Below, piece after piece: positions 39,301 through 50,120 of a stretch of DNA of 64,000 nt. The notes under the pieces are model-generated. The model was not told where the DNA came from. It searched no databases and saw only the letters and a list, made by a program, of their open reading frames with translations. Within the stretch, counting starts at the first letter, position 1. Each line of letters starts with the position of its first letter. Both the position numbers and the translations under genes were made by a program. This stretch comes from Dasypus novemcinctus (Eukaryota > Chordata > Mammalia > Cingulata > Dasypodidae). The DNA lies in NCBI RefSeq assembly GCF_030445035.2, contig NC_080696.1:27293661-27357660 (forward strand), given 5' to 3'.

Positions 39301-40579
39301 TTTTACTGGACCTGTGGCTAGTGCTGGAGTTGGTGTATACTCAGGAGACCTGAATCTCTGGACTGTCTGTGTGACAGCCAGGCCCTGAGTCTTAGCAGAC
39401 TTGCCATGCCTACTCTCTGGTTTATTGGACTTACCCTGGCTAGCTAACAGGGAGGTGAAGAAGGTCAAACACTACACTAGGGAGCCAAGAGTGCCTACAA
39501 CTGCAAGTAGGATAATTACATCCATCATCCATGTGGAATCTGAGCCCCCTCTCGATATAAAGGTGGAGTGGACATAATCATCACAGGGTCGACAAGATGG
39601 AGGAATAGAATACAGATTAGAGTGGACTTATTTATATTCTACTATGGAACTATTGTAATCAATAATAGAAGAAATTGTAGCATTGATGTGGAGAAAGTGG
39701 CCATGATAGTTGCTGAGGACAGGGAGAGGGAAGAAGAGATATGATGTGGGGGCATTTTCAGGACTTGGAGTTGCCCTGGGCGGTACTGTAGGGACAGATG
39801 CTGGACATTGTATGTCCTGCCATGGCCCACTGGGAGGACTGGGGGAGAGAGTAAACTGCAATGTAAACCACTATCCATGTGGAGCAGTAGTGCTGTTCAC
39901 CAAATGCAATGAATGCCCCATGATGATGAAAGAGGTTGTTGATGGGGGGGGGGGGTATATGGGAACATCATATTTTTTAAATGTAACATTTTTAAAAAGT
40001 AAAGAAAGTAAAAAGATAATAAATTTTGCTAAAATAGAAAAAATTTTAAAAAGATATTTATACAGAAATAGCTTAGTCTGTATACAGCTAGGTTTTTTTT
40101 TTTAAGTAATAAATAGATTTTAAGGAGTCAGTGTACATTTAATACTCTTCTGCCTTAGGAAAACAGATGTTTAGGTCAAATGTTAAGATTTATCACTTTG
40201 ACACTGTCCTTATCTCATAATGTAGGATTTTAAAATAGGCATTATCAGTTCAGTGAACATAAATAAAGCTTTAGTCTCACTAAACTAAAAAAAAAACTTC
40301 AGGGATATCTTAGAGTAATAAACTCACTTTTTCATATAAATAGTTTTAAAAGGTATGTAAGTTTTTCACTCAAATTCTGACATACAAAAAGTTTATTATA
40401 AAGTAACCTGTGTGTCAAATAGTCCCCAAGTAGGAGCCACAGCATTTATCTTTTTGTTATTTCTTAAGTACTCCCATTGTTTAGAGCACTGTTTAAACAC
40501 CATGTTCATTTAAGTCTTTCTTGCTTGTTAAAAAATACATTATGACTAGGCAAATAAACTAGTTAAAAAACAAAAAAAA
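39301..40579 (+). mobile_element. Repeat X copy F with candidate 3' transduction
   Basis: 39301-40010 is a repeat X 3' part (ACTCAGGAGACCTGAATCTCTGG; GATGATGAAAGAGGTTGTTGATGG; a G9 run; AAATGTAACATTTTTAAAAAG). The next 570 bp (40011-40579) are not repeat X, L1 or SINE. They end with GGCAAATAAACTAG and AAAAAACAAAAAAAA just before the host L1 resumes with ACCCAATGACTACTTAAGTG. This second A tail with an upstream AATAAA suggests the inserted RNA read through the repeat's own end. The TSD is diverged and not certain. Confidence 0.65.
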
Positions 40580-41119
40580 TGTATTTGTTGACCCAATGAC
40601 TACTTAAGTGTGTGCTGTTTAATTTCCATATATTTATGAGTTTCCCTTTTTCCTGCCTCTTGTTGATTTCCAACTTTTTTCCATTTTGATATGAGAACAT
40701 GCATAATTGCATAATTTCAATCTAGCTGAATTTACTGAGATCTGCTTTGTGACCCAACGTATGATCTATCCTAGAGAAAGATCCATGAGAACTTGAAAAT
40801 AATGTATACTTTGCTGTTTTCAGGTCCAATGTTCTGTACATGTCTATTAAATTTAGTCCATTTATTATATTTTTCAATCTCTTGGTTTCTTTATTGATCC
40901 TTGGTCCAGGGTTTTTATCAAATGCTGAGAGTGATGTATTGAAATCTGAAACTATTATTGCAGATATATCTATTTCTACATTCAGTTTGTCAGTGTTTGC
41001 TTCATGTAACTTGGGGCATCCTGGTCAGATCCATATACTTATGATATACCTTTCTTCCTGGTGAGTGGCCCCTTCTACTAATGTATAAAGTTCTTCCTTG
41101 TCTCTAATAACAGACTTGC

Positions 41120-42795
41120 TTTTTAAAAAAAATTTTTTTAGTTTTAAAGAAGTTTAGGTTACATAAATGTTACCCAAAAAATATAGGGGATTCCCATATG
41201 CCCTGCTCCATAGCCCTCACACATTTTCCCACATCAACAACATCCTTCTTTAGTGTGTGGTGCATTTGCCAGAATTGATGAACACATCTTGGACCATTGT
41301 CACTAAGTGATGATTATAGTTTACATTGTAGCTTACACTCTTTCCCACACATTTTTGCAAGTTATTACAAGATATACAATGGCCTGTATCTGTCACTGCA
41401 ATGTCATTCAGGATAATTTCCAAGTCCCAAAAATGCCCCCAGATTACACCAATTTTCTCTCTCCCTCCCCTCAGAACTTCCAGTGTCCACTGCCTCCACA
41501 TTCATGATAAAATTTCTTTTATTAGTTTACAATATATTGTAAACAACAAGTTTACAATAGAACTGTAAGTCTACTCTAGTCCATCATCCATTCCTCAATC
41601 CCTGAAGGTTTAGTGATGGTAATGCTCATGCCACCTCTAATTGGTAAGGAGCTTAGATCCCATGTGGCAGATGGATGGAACTTCCTTTCTTGCAGTTGTA
41701 GACTCTCTCTGTTCCTTGAGATGGTCTTTGTCAGTAATCTTCACCTTGTTTTTTGTCCTGGGTGAGTCCAATGAACTGGAGAGTAGGTGTTGCAAGTCTG
41801 TTGAGATTCAGGGCCCAGCTGGCACATGGACAGCCCAAAGTTTTAAGTCTCTTAGACATACAACTATCAACCCTAGAACTAAGTATAGGTTCAAATTGAG
41901 GGGCAGCAGTGTCATGTGTTGGGAAAATACAACTGAGTCAAACTCTATCACACTAAGAAGCATAAATTCCAAGGTAGTTTGGTAGGGCACCAAACTCCTG
42001 AACTGACTACCCTGCCTATAGTGTGTGAATGTCTCCAGAGTCTTCATGAGCCCTATTATTTGTGATAATATTTATTTTGTCAGTCAATGAGTTCCCACTG
42101 AGACATGCCTAAATATAATCTCTGAAATGACCTCTCAACTCACTTTGAAGTCTCTAAGCCACATAAACTCATTTGTCTTTACCCATGTCCCCTTTTTGTC
42201 CAGGTCTTTTTCCAGTTGCATTGCTAACTGGTGCTTGGTAATAATCCCTTCGTGCCAGGGACACTCATCCCCAAGGAGTCATGTCCCACACTTGGGGGAA
42301 GGTAGTTCACTTATAGGCTGAGTTTGTCTTATAAGAGGTCACTTTTGAGCAACAAGGTAGCTCTCAGGAAGTAATGTTTAGGCACCTTATAATACTATGC
42401 TAAGTTTCAATTTCAAAAGTAAAGATTCCTAAGTACAGTCATCACAACCAATGGCCAATCAATGGCCCATCCTCCTTTACTATTCATTGCCCTTTTCCTC
42501 AGGGGATTCTGGCTGTCCCATCAGAGAATGTAGCTGAGCTCTCCAGGATGGGAATTCAATATTTCTTTGGCTATTGTGTGGATCTTCGCTCACAGTGACA
42601 AGGCCCCATTAACACTTGAACACATTCATGTGCCTTATAGGTATTCCCTAGGTGAACATCCTCCCATGCATCTCCCATTTATGACACCCAATACCAATGA
42701 TCCTCCCCTTACACAAGTGTAACCCTATTGTGATCCAAAATTTCTTAAAAACTGTAGCCAAAAAATAACTGTATACATTTAATAGGATTTTTAAA
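41120..42795 (-). mobile_element. Repeat X-like copy G, minus strand, older subfamily
   Basis: Reverse-oriented, about 1.68 kb, with an A-rich 3' end near 41120 (AAAAAATTTTTTTAG on the plus strand) and family landmarks on the minus strand: TCCCCAAGTGTGGGACATGACTCC (near 42280) and GGAATACCTATAAGGCACATGAATG (near 42640). It interrupts the endonuclease region of the minus-strand L1. It is clearly more diverged than copies B and E. Its 5' portion aligns with copy H (56490-57238), so the full family is at least 1.7 kb. Confidence 0.68.
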
Positions 42796-43199
42796 GTCTA
42801 TTTCAACTGAAGTCTATTTACAGCTACTCTGGTTTTTTTTGTTTTTTGTTTTTGTTTTTTTTTAGTTTTGGTTACTACATTAGTGGGATATCTTTTTTCA
42901 GCCTTTAACTTTCAAACAGTTGGTATCCTTGGGTCTAAGGTGAGCCTCTTGTAGACAGCATGTAGATGGATCATATTTTCTTATGCATTCTGCCTGTCTG
43001 TGTCTTTTGTTTGGGGAGTTTATTCCATTAACATTCAATGTTATTACTGTAAAGGCAGTTCTTATTTCACACATTTTGGGTTTTATCTGTCATATTTTAT
43101 TTTTACCACTCTTTTATCACTTTTAGTTACTTTAACTGATATAATCTTCATTTCTCAGCTATTGTTCAAGCCTCTTTTTATTGTCTTTTCATTTCAGAC

Positions 43200-44090
43200 T
43201 GCAGCACTCCCTTTAGTATTTCTTGCAAAGCTGGTCTCTTTTTTATAAACTCTCTCATTTTCTGTTTATCTGTGAATGTTCTAAACTAGCCTTCATTCTT
43301 GAACAACAGTCTTGCCAGACATAAGATTCATAGCTGGCAGTTTTTCTCTAGCAGTATCTTAAATATATATTACCTACTGCCTTCTTGCTTCCATGATTTC
43401 TGATGAGAAATCAGCAATTAATATTATTGGCACCCCTTATTTGAAATACTTTGCTTTTCTCTTTTCTTTGGCATTTGACGTTATGATTAGTATGTGTCTT
43501 GGAATTGGTCTGTTTGAATTTATTCAGATGGGAGTATGTTGTGTTTCTTGGACATGAATATCTATGTCCTTCAATAGAGTTGGGGATTTTCTATCATTAT
43601 TTCTTCAAATATTCTTTCTGCTCTTTTCCTTTCTTTTCTCCTTCTGGAACTCCTATGATGATATGTATGTTTGTACATCTCTAGCCCTCATTTATTTCCC
43701 TGAGTAACTTCATTTTTTTCCATTTTTTTATACAGTTGTTTCATATGTTTGCTTTCAGAGGCTATGTCTCCAAGCTCACTGATCCTTTATTCTGCCTTCT
43801 CGAATCTGCTATTATATGTCTCTAGTGTTTTTTTACTCTATTTTATTGTGCCTTTTATTCCTATAAGAGTTGCTATTTTTCTATGTATGTTTTCCAAGTC
43901 TTCTTTGTGCTTACCCAGTTTCTTCTTAATATTCTTAATTGCTATAGCCATCTCATTGAATTTATTAAAGAGATTTGTTATAATATGTTTGGTTAGTTGT
44001 CTCAACTCCTTATGTCATCTGGAACTTTGTATTATTCCTTTGCCTGGGCCATATCTTCCTGTTTCTTGGTATGAATTTTAATTTTTTTTT
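43200..44090 (-). pseudogene. L1 ORF1 remnant of the nested element
   Basis: Reverse-oriented ORF1: the plus-strand reading from 43215 (TATTTCTTGCAAAGCTGGTC, then TCAGCAATTAATATTATTGG and 'TCCATGATTTCTGATGAGAAATC') is the reverse of the C-terminal domain and RRM. The region from 43740 to 44030 is the reversed coiled coil. It is full of stops. The 110-codon plus-strand frame over it (43749-44081) is a shadow. Confidence 0.8.
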
Positions 44091-44964
44091 TTTTTTTGGC
44101 ATCATGGCATCTGGCTTGCTAGATGTATTTATTCTGGGTGCAGTTTCTTTCTTAGTTTGGGGCTTTCTTGCCCTTTATTATTTGTTTATTATGTAGTAGG
44201 AAAAAAGAATATAGGTGCTGTAATCTATGGAATCTGAAGCTGCTTGTATTGACCCAGGGACTGATGAAGATTCTCCCATCTTTCTCCCTTGCCAGGGGTA
44301 AGACAGAACCAGAGCTATGTGTAGTAGTCCAAGTTGTACAGGACAAGACCATCTGTAATTGTCCAGGGAAACTAATGAAGACTCATGCACCTTCCTCTCC
44401 TTCCTGTGGGTGGAGGCCATGCATGTCAATAATGATCACAGTGGCCCAGTTAGACTAAAGTAAAACTGTCACCCCTCCCTGCCAGAGGTGTGGATGAACA
44501 CTCTGGAGTGCCCCAAAATCTAATTCATGTGGGCCAAATGTGCCTGCACTTGCCCTGAGAGGCTGAAGGAGTACTGCCCCATCTGCCCTTTATGGGGTGG
44601 TAATGGAATCACCAGCACCCAGTTTAGTGCTGCTGGACTGAAAGTACCTACTGTTGCCCAGAGAGGCTGTGAAAATGCCAGCCCCCTCCTATCTTCTTGA
44701 GTGGTTGCGGTCACCCCTCGGGCTGAAGTGTGGTTTGCTGGCCTGGCGGGGGAGCAGCCGCGGTAGGCCAAGCCGCTGCCCCCATAATAGGGTGGCTGGT
44801 CGGACTCACCGCCACCCCTGAAGGGAGCTCCACATGGGCGCAGAGTGTCCTCGGGTCTCCCCTTCTCGGCAGCCATGCTTCCGCGGCCGCCCCTCCTCCC
44901 GGATGGCGCCACACGATGCCTGTGGGGCGGCACCCTTCTTCTTCTTTCTCCCTGCACAGGCGCA

Positions 44965-45200
44965 GGGCGGAAAATTCCAGTCTGCCCTTTTCCCCTCCCC
45001 CCAACAGCAGCAACAGCCAGGCGTGGGCGGAGAAATCCAGTCTGCCCTTTTCCCCTCCCCCGACAGCAGCAACAGCCAGGCGTGGGTGGAAAAATCCAGT
45101 CTGCCCTCTTCCCTTCCCCCGACAGCAGCAACAGCCAGGCATGGGCGGGAAACTCAAGTCTGCCCTCTACCCCAGCAACAGCAGCCACCAATCACTAAAC
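44965..45200 (+). repeat. Four tandem units of 59-60 bp in the LTR U3
   Basis: The block CCAGTCTGCCC (CAAGTCTGCCC in the last unit) starts at 44977, 45037, 45096 and 45154, each followed by a CCCTC stretch, CAGCAGCAACAGCCAGGC and GGGCGG. Placed in U3 upstream of the CCAAT and TATA signals, these look like duplicated enhancer elements, as is common in retroviral LTRs. Confidence 0.9.
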
Positions 45201-45337
45201 CCTGCCGCTTCCCCCAGCAACAGCAACAGCCAATCCCTAATCACCACCCCTCCCCCGTCCAGTACCTCCCACTGACCTTTCTCTGGCAACCAATCAGAAC
45301 AGGGCGTGGCTTCTACCAATCAGCCTTCCCCAGCCCC

Positions 45338-45366
45338 TATAAAACTGTTGCCTCTCCCTCAATAAA
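45338..45366 (+). promoter_or_regulatory. LTR core promoter and polyadenylation signal
   Basis: TATAAAA at 45338-45344 is followed 17 bases later by AATAAA at 45361-45366. CCAAT boxes stand at 45316 and near 45288. The order U3-TATA-AATAAA places the R start close to 45365. Confidence 0.75.
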
Positions 45367-45548
45367 GTGGACTTGCGTGTTTACCTTGTCTCCGCGGTAG
45401 TTCTTCTGCTGTGCGCCCTCCAGTCCTGAGAGCCCCTGACAAGGGCCTGGCCTCCCTTATCCCCAGTTCGTCGCCTGCTTCTCCGGGCAACCCCTTCGTC
45501 GCCAGCTTCGCCGGGTGATCCTGTCAGCCGAACCGCACAACCCCTGTG

Positions 45549-45660
45549 AGACCGACCCCTCGTCTGCTGCCGGACCGACCCCTCGTCCCAAGTGGGACCG
45601 ATCCCTCGTCCCAAGCGGGACCGACCCCTCGTCCTGAGCTGGACCGACCCCTCATCCGCA
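45549..45660 (+). repeat. Five 23-24 bp tandem units in the LTR U5
   Basis: GACCGACCCCTCGTC (or close variants) begins at 45549, 45573, 45596, 45619 and 45642. The units are GC-rich and carry CpGs that have not decayed, unlike most old repeats here. Confidence 0.9.
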
Positions 45661-47185
45661 GCCAGACCCCACCTCTACCGACCGAGCAAGCCACCGCAAG
45701 TGGTGGCAGTGGATCCATAGATACTCAATAGTTCAGTCACTATACTGTGTATCTGCTATTGTCCAGAGAACCTGAGCATACACCAGCCCCCTCCTTCCTA
45801 TTAGGAGTGGTTTGGATCCACAGGAACCCAACAGTCCAGACTTTACAGGCTAAAAGTGTCTGTCATTACCCAGAAAGGCTGAGGAAACACCAGTCCCACT
45901 TATCCTAATGGGGAGTGGGGGGTTCCACTGGCACCCAACAATTCCACCCTGTAGGCCAAAACTATCTGCCATTGATCTGAGAGTCTGAGGAAATGCCATC
46001 CCCGTCTTATCTTATTGGGGGTGGGAAGTGGATCCACAGGTACCCCCCAGTCCAGGTCATGCAGACTGAAAGTGCCTGCCATTATCTGGAAAGGCTGTGG
46101 GAAAACAGTTCCCCTATTATCTTACTTGGGGGTAGGGATCAAGCTATAGGTGTCCAACTATTCAGTCTGTATTGGCTATCAGCGCCTGCAGTTACCTGGA
46201 GAGGTTATTGCATGTCCTGCTAGCTTCCTCCCTGCCAGATTTGGACCTGGCGCCTAGGCTGGGGCTGCAGGCCAATCTGGGTGGAAAGGAGACATTCTCT
46301 AACATCACTGTGATTTTCAAACAGCCCTGCTTCCCCTCATGCTGGAGCCAGAGTTAAAATTGAGGCTACAAGCCTCTTTCCAATTTGGAAAGTTTCAAAC
46401 TTTAGCTATTCCTAGGGTTATACTTCAGCCAGTCAAATTTGCCCATCAGTAGCTGAAGTTGGTGATGTACTATCTCTTCCTCCCCTGTGTTTGGGAAGTG
46501 AAGCTTCCAAATCCAGCCACAGGACAGGTTCTGAGTTGGCTTGCACTTCCCGAGTAGGATGAGCATTGGCATTCACTGCATGCCTGCCTGCAGTTTCTGG
46601 GAGAGGCTGGTGCATGTTGCCCCAACTTCCTTCCTGCTGGAGTTGGGGCTACAGCTTAGGCTAGAGCTGCAATCCAATTTGGATAGGTAGAAGCTGTATC
46701 CCACCTTTACTGTGATTTTCAGTCAACCCCATTTCATTTCTCCTCATGCTGGGAACAAAGTTAAAATGGCTGGTACCAGCCTCTTTCTGACTTAGAGAGT
46801 TTCAAACTTTAGTTGTTCTTAGGATTATACTTAGCCAACTGGTTTTCCTAACCAGTAGCTAAAGTTTGTACCCAACTGTCTCTTTCTCCCCTGTATTTAG
46901 GAAGTGGCACTTCCTACTCCAGCTGTGGAATAACTCCCAAGGTGGCTTGCACTACCAGTGGAGTATGGGCACCAGCCTCCACTGCATATAGTGCTCTACT
47001 CACAAATCTTCTCTGCAGATGGACAATCTCCTTCTTCCATTCTTTCAAGGATGTTGCAGGATGCTCTTCTTGTCCCTGGGCCCCCCAAACAGGTGCTTTA
47101 GATAGTTCTGGGAGATTAATAACTGCCTTGTAGGACAAGCTGACTCTTGGATCTCCATACTCTGCCATTTTGCCCCTTCTTCCCT

Positions 47186-47842
47186 GCAGCTTGCATCTAT
47201 GCTAAAATATTTTAACAGCTACACTGAACACTTTTCCATTTTTCAAACCTAACCACACTCTCACATCTCTAGGATTTTTTCCTTCTATCTCATTTGCTTA
47301 GGATGTCCCCCTCCCAATTTGAATGATCTTTTTCTTACATAAAATTCATACTCCATCTTCTAATTCATACTCCATCATACTCCATCTTCTAATACTATTA
47401 ATGAGTATTCTGTAGACCCTCCAATAGTACACAGTTAGTTTCATTTTCTCCCTTATTCTTATATTTCTAATTGTATGTAATTTTATATTATTTAAAATTA
47501 TATACAAGTGTTTCTTCCATATGAAGTGTGTTTATAAAGTGTGTTTGAGATATATATTATGTACTATGTCATATATTATATATGTGGTACTCCTGCTTGC
47601 TAGTCAGAGGGATGCTCAGGAGGAAAAAAACATAATGTAAACAATGTATGTCATCAGTGCCAGGAAGGCCTCAAGTGGTGTCTTACTACTACGTACCATT
47701 CCCATACCTAACTTATCTTTCTCCTGGAACCATGGAAATTTCTTCAATACTGAGACTGTCTATTGCAAAGTTAACTAGTTCTGGCTAGTTTTTCAAATTT
47801 CTGTTTGATTTTGTCCAATATCATACTTTTTCTGGGTGTATT
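47186..47842. other. Unassigned sequence
   Basis: AT-rich spacer containing a short duplication (CATACTCCATCTTCTAAT appears twice near 47348-47392) and an ATATATA-rich stretch near 47550-47585. No gene or repeat was identified. Confidence 0.45.
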
Positions 47843-48291
47843 TAGATACTTCTTTTTTATTCTTTTTAAGATTTATTTATTTATTTATTTCTCTCCCCTT
47901 CCCCCAACCCCAGTTGTCTGTTCTCTGTGTCTATTTGCTGCATCTTCTTTGTCTGCTTCTGTTGTTGTCAGTGGCATGGGAATCTGTGTTTCTTTTTTTT
48001 TGTTGTGTCATCTTGTTGTGTCAGCTCTCCATGTGTGCATGGCACCATTCTTGAGCAGGCTGCACTTTCTTTCACACTGGGTGGCTTTCATTATGGGGTG
48101 CACTCCTTGCACATGGGGCTCCCCTACACGGGGGACACCCCTGCATGGCATGGCACTCCTTGCGCGCATCAGCGATGTGCATGGGCCAGCTCCACATGGG
48201 TCAAGGAGGCCTGGGGTTTGAACTGCAGACCTCCCATGTGGTAGACAGACACCCTAACCACTGGGCCAAGTCCACCGCCTAGATACTTCTT
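47843..48291 (-). mobile_element. DAS-type SINE with perfect TSD, minus strand
   Basis: SINE body 47855-48279 flanked by the perfect 12-bp TAGATACTTCTT (47843-47854 and 48280-48291). The A-rich end (AAGATTTATTTATTTATTTATTT) is at the left and the tRNA-like head (CACTGGGCCAAGTCCACCG) at the right. Full length, roughly 425 bp, with intact A- and B-box regions on the minus strand (CCACTGGGCCAAG; GTTTGAACTGC). Likely one of the youngest SINEs here. Confidence 0.94.
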
Positions 48292-48539
48292 AATGAAGAA
48301 TATAGCCCGTGTTTGTGTACTATATGAGTATGTATAATTTTTATTAGAGTGTCTATGTGTAAGTATGGTAAGACCTAGATTTCTTGAGAAGGGATCTAAG
48401 GAAACCCATCCATCAGAGAGAATGCTACTCAACAAACCATTACATCCATTATTATTTCTTTTAAGGTTACAAAATTTTATTGGCAAAATATATGAGGAAA
48501 ATATATATGAGGCCAACACTCAACAAAATAAATTGATCT
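48292..48539. other. Unassigned short sequence
   Basis: Nothing recognisable between the SINE and the A/T-rich end of the next L1. Confidence 0.4.
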
Positions 48540-50120
48540 TTTTTTTTTAAATTAGTGAAGTTGTGGGTTTACATAAAAATCATGCATAAAATACAGGATT
48601 CCCATTCATCACCCCATCGTCAACACCTTGCAGTGATATAGAACATTTGTTACAATTGATAACACATTTTTATAATTGTACTATTAATTGGAGTCCATGT
48701 GTTAACTTAGGATTCACTCTTTGTTTTGTATGTTACTATGAAGTTTGCATAATTTTTATTGTTGCTATATATACAATCTAACATTTCCCCTATTAATCAT
48801 GCTCAGATACATACTTCAGTACTCTAAATTGCATAACAATTTACATGTCATCACCACCATCTGTTTCCAAAATATTACCATCATTCCAAATAGGACTTCT
48901 GTACATTTTCAGTCTTAACTTCCCATTCCCTATCCCCTCCCTATCCTCTTATAACGTATATTCTAGATTCTGACTCTATGGGTTTGTTTATCCTAATAGT
49001 TTCAAAACAGTTATACGATACAATATTTGTCTTTTTGTGTCTAGCTTATTTTACTCAACATGTTGTTTTTAAGGTTCATTTGTTTTGTCATATGTGTCAG
49101 AACTTTATTCCTTTTTACAGCTCAATAATGTTCCATTGCCTGTGGATTGCCTGTGAATGGATCTATTCATTGGTTGATGTACATTTGGGCTGCTTCCATT
49201 TTTTTTGGCAATTTTCAATAATGCCACTATGAATATCAGTGTGCAAATATCCATTTGACTAATTGCTTACAGTTCTTTTTTTTTTTTTGCTTACAGTTCT
49301 TTTGAATGGATACCTAGCCGTGAGAATTGCCAAGTCATATAGTATTTCTATACATATGGTTCTGAGGAACCAAAAACTGTCTTCCACATTGGCTGCATCA
49401 TTTTACATTGCTTCCAGCAATGAGTGAACGTTCCTCTTTCTCCACATATTTTTCTCACACTTATTAATTTAATTTTTAAATGCCCTGAAATGATATTTCC
49501 ATATTCCTGATGGCTAATGATGTTCGGTAACATTTCATGTGCTTTAGGCTCACTTGTATGTCTTCTTTGGAGAGATAACTGTTCATGTCTTTTGGCCATT
49601 TCTTAATTGTGTTGTTTGTCTTTATCTTGAGAGTTGAAGGATTTATTCTTTGTATATTCTGTATATTATTCTTTTATTGAGTATGAAGTTTCCAAATATT
49701 TTCTTCCATTGTGTAAGTTGTCATTCTGCTTTCATGGTAAAGTTCTTTGAGGCTAATTTTTTAAAAAATTTTTATGAGGTCCCATTTGTCTACTTGTTCT
49801 TTTCTTGCCTGTGCTTAGGGTATAAAGTTGAAGAAAACTGCCTAATGCAAGGTCCTGATGATGCTCCCTTATGTTTTCTTTTAAGAGTTGGAGAGTTTTA
49901 GCACTTATATTTAGGGCTTTGGTCCATTTTGAGTTGATGTTTGCAAATGAAGATCAAATTTCCCTAGTACTTGTTGTTGAAGAGGCTAGTTTTCTCAATT
50001 TAGTGGTCTTCACTACCTTATCAAAAAAGAGTTGACCATAAATGTGAGGGTGTTTCTGACCTCTCTATTCTGTCTTGTTGGCCTATATGTCTGACATTGT
50101 TCCACTACCATGCTGGGTTG
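48540..50120 (-). mobile_element. L1 3' part, minus strand, split by the TAB2 retrocopy
   Basis: The left end is the reversed L1 3' UTR (TTTTAAATTAGTGAAGTTG; TACAGGATTCCCATTCATCACC). ORF2 C-terminal pieces follow from about 49120 to 50120: minus-strand KRHEQLSLQRRHTSEPKAHE-type wording and GTFTHCWKQCKMMQPMWKTV near 49400. It continues at 53516 after the retrocopy, but with about 1.3 kb of ORF2 missing between the two sides. The element is older and more diverged than the 12-20 kb one. Confidence 0.78.

Larger units (their letters stand above)
33250..42985 (-). pseudogene. L1 ORF2 remnant in pieces (minus strand)
   Basis: ORF2 pieces lie at 33250-33986, 35040-35086, 36773-38423, 38881-39300, 40580-41119 and 42796-42985. 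The C-terminus reads CPSTYEWIS-type on the minus strand near 33300, RT catalytic wording survives as 'LFPDDMILFPESPEKS' near 37500-37590, and the endonuclease N-terminus is near 42980. The catalytic FADD has become FPDD. Many stops are present. It is the older, more diverged of the L1s with near-complete structure. Confidence 0.82.
44700..45704 (+). mobile_element. Complete solo LTR, 993 bp, perfect 6-bp TSD
   Basis: The LTR spans 44706 (TGCGGTCACC) to 45698 (GCCACCGCA), with TG...CA ends, a 6-bp imperfect-free terminal inverted repeat TGCGGT/ACCGCA and a direct repeat AGTGGT at 44700-44705 and 45699-45704. A 6-bp TSD is typical of betaretrovirus-like (class II) elements. Promoter signals: CCAAT at 45316 and upstream, TATAAAA at 45338-45344, AATAAA at 45361-45366. 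It is GC-rich compared with its AT-rich surroundings. Two internal tandem arrays occur (see separate entries). No gag, pol or env is present, so it is a solo LTR left by recombination. It lies inside an L1 5' UTR. Confidence 0.9.
32275..47185 (-). mobile_element. Full-length minus-strand L1 broken by nested insertions
   Basis: Once the nested elements are set aside, pieces follow in strict L1 order on the minus strand: 5' end near 47185 (GGGGCAAAATGGCAGAG, YY1-like), 5' UTR with tandem monomers to about 44095, ORF1 (44090-43200), inter-ORF, ORF2 (about 42985-33250) and 3' UTR to 32275. The intervening inserts are the LTR at 44706, repeat X copies at 41120, 39301 and 34000, a SINE at 38437 and an LTR at 35087 that itself contains a further repeat X. 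Subtracting about 6.5-7 kb of inserts leaves roughly 8 kb, the usual full length. Confidence 0.85.
44095..47185 (-). promoter_or_regulatory. L1 5' UTR with tandem monomers of about 105-110 bp
   Basis: Units recur with the block GAGAGGCTG or variants at 44557, 44661, 45765, 45873, 45979, 46089 and 46199. With the LTR removed the spacing is 104-110 bp. Further decayed units lie near 44258 and 44363. Each unit reads roughly CCTGCCATTnnCTGGAGAGGCTGnGG, then CCnnCCCCTTATCTTnTTGGGGGTGG. Two later blocks at about 46200 and 46600 share a longer piece (GAGAGGTTATTGCATGTCCTGCTAGC / GAGAGGCTGGTGCATGTTGCCCCAAC). It ends at the YY1-like 5' terminus near 47185. The monomer is unrelated in wording to the 199-209 bp unit of the younger L1s. 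Confidence 0.75.

Noticed and set aside
44520..45400. Long open frames (up to 223 codons) over the GC-rich region, on both strands
   Set aside because: They run across the tandem arrays of the LTR, where few stop codons occur by composition, and show repeated low-complexity content and no family signature.
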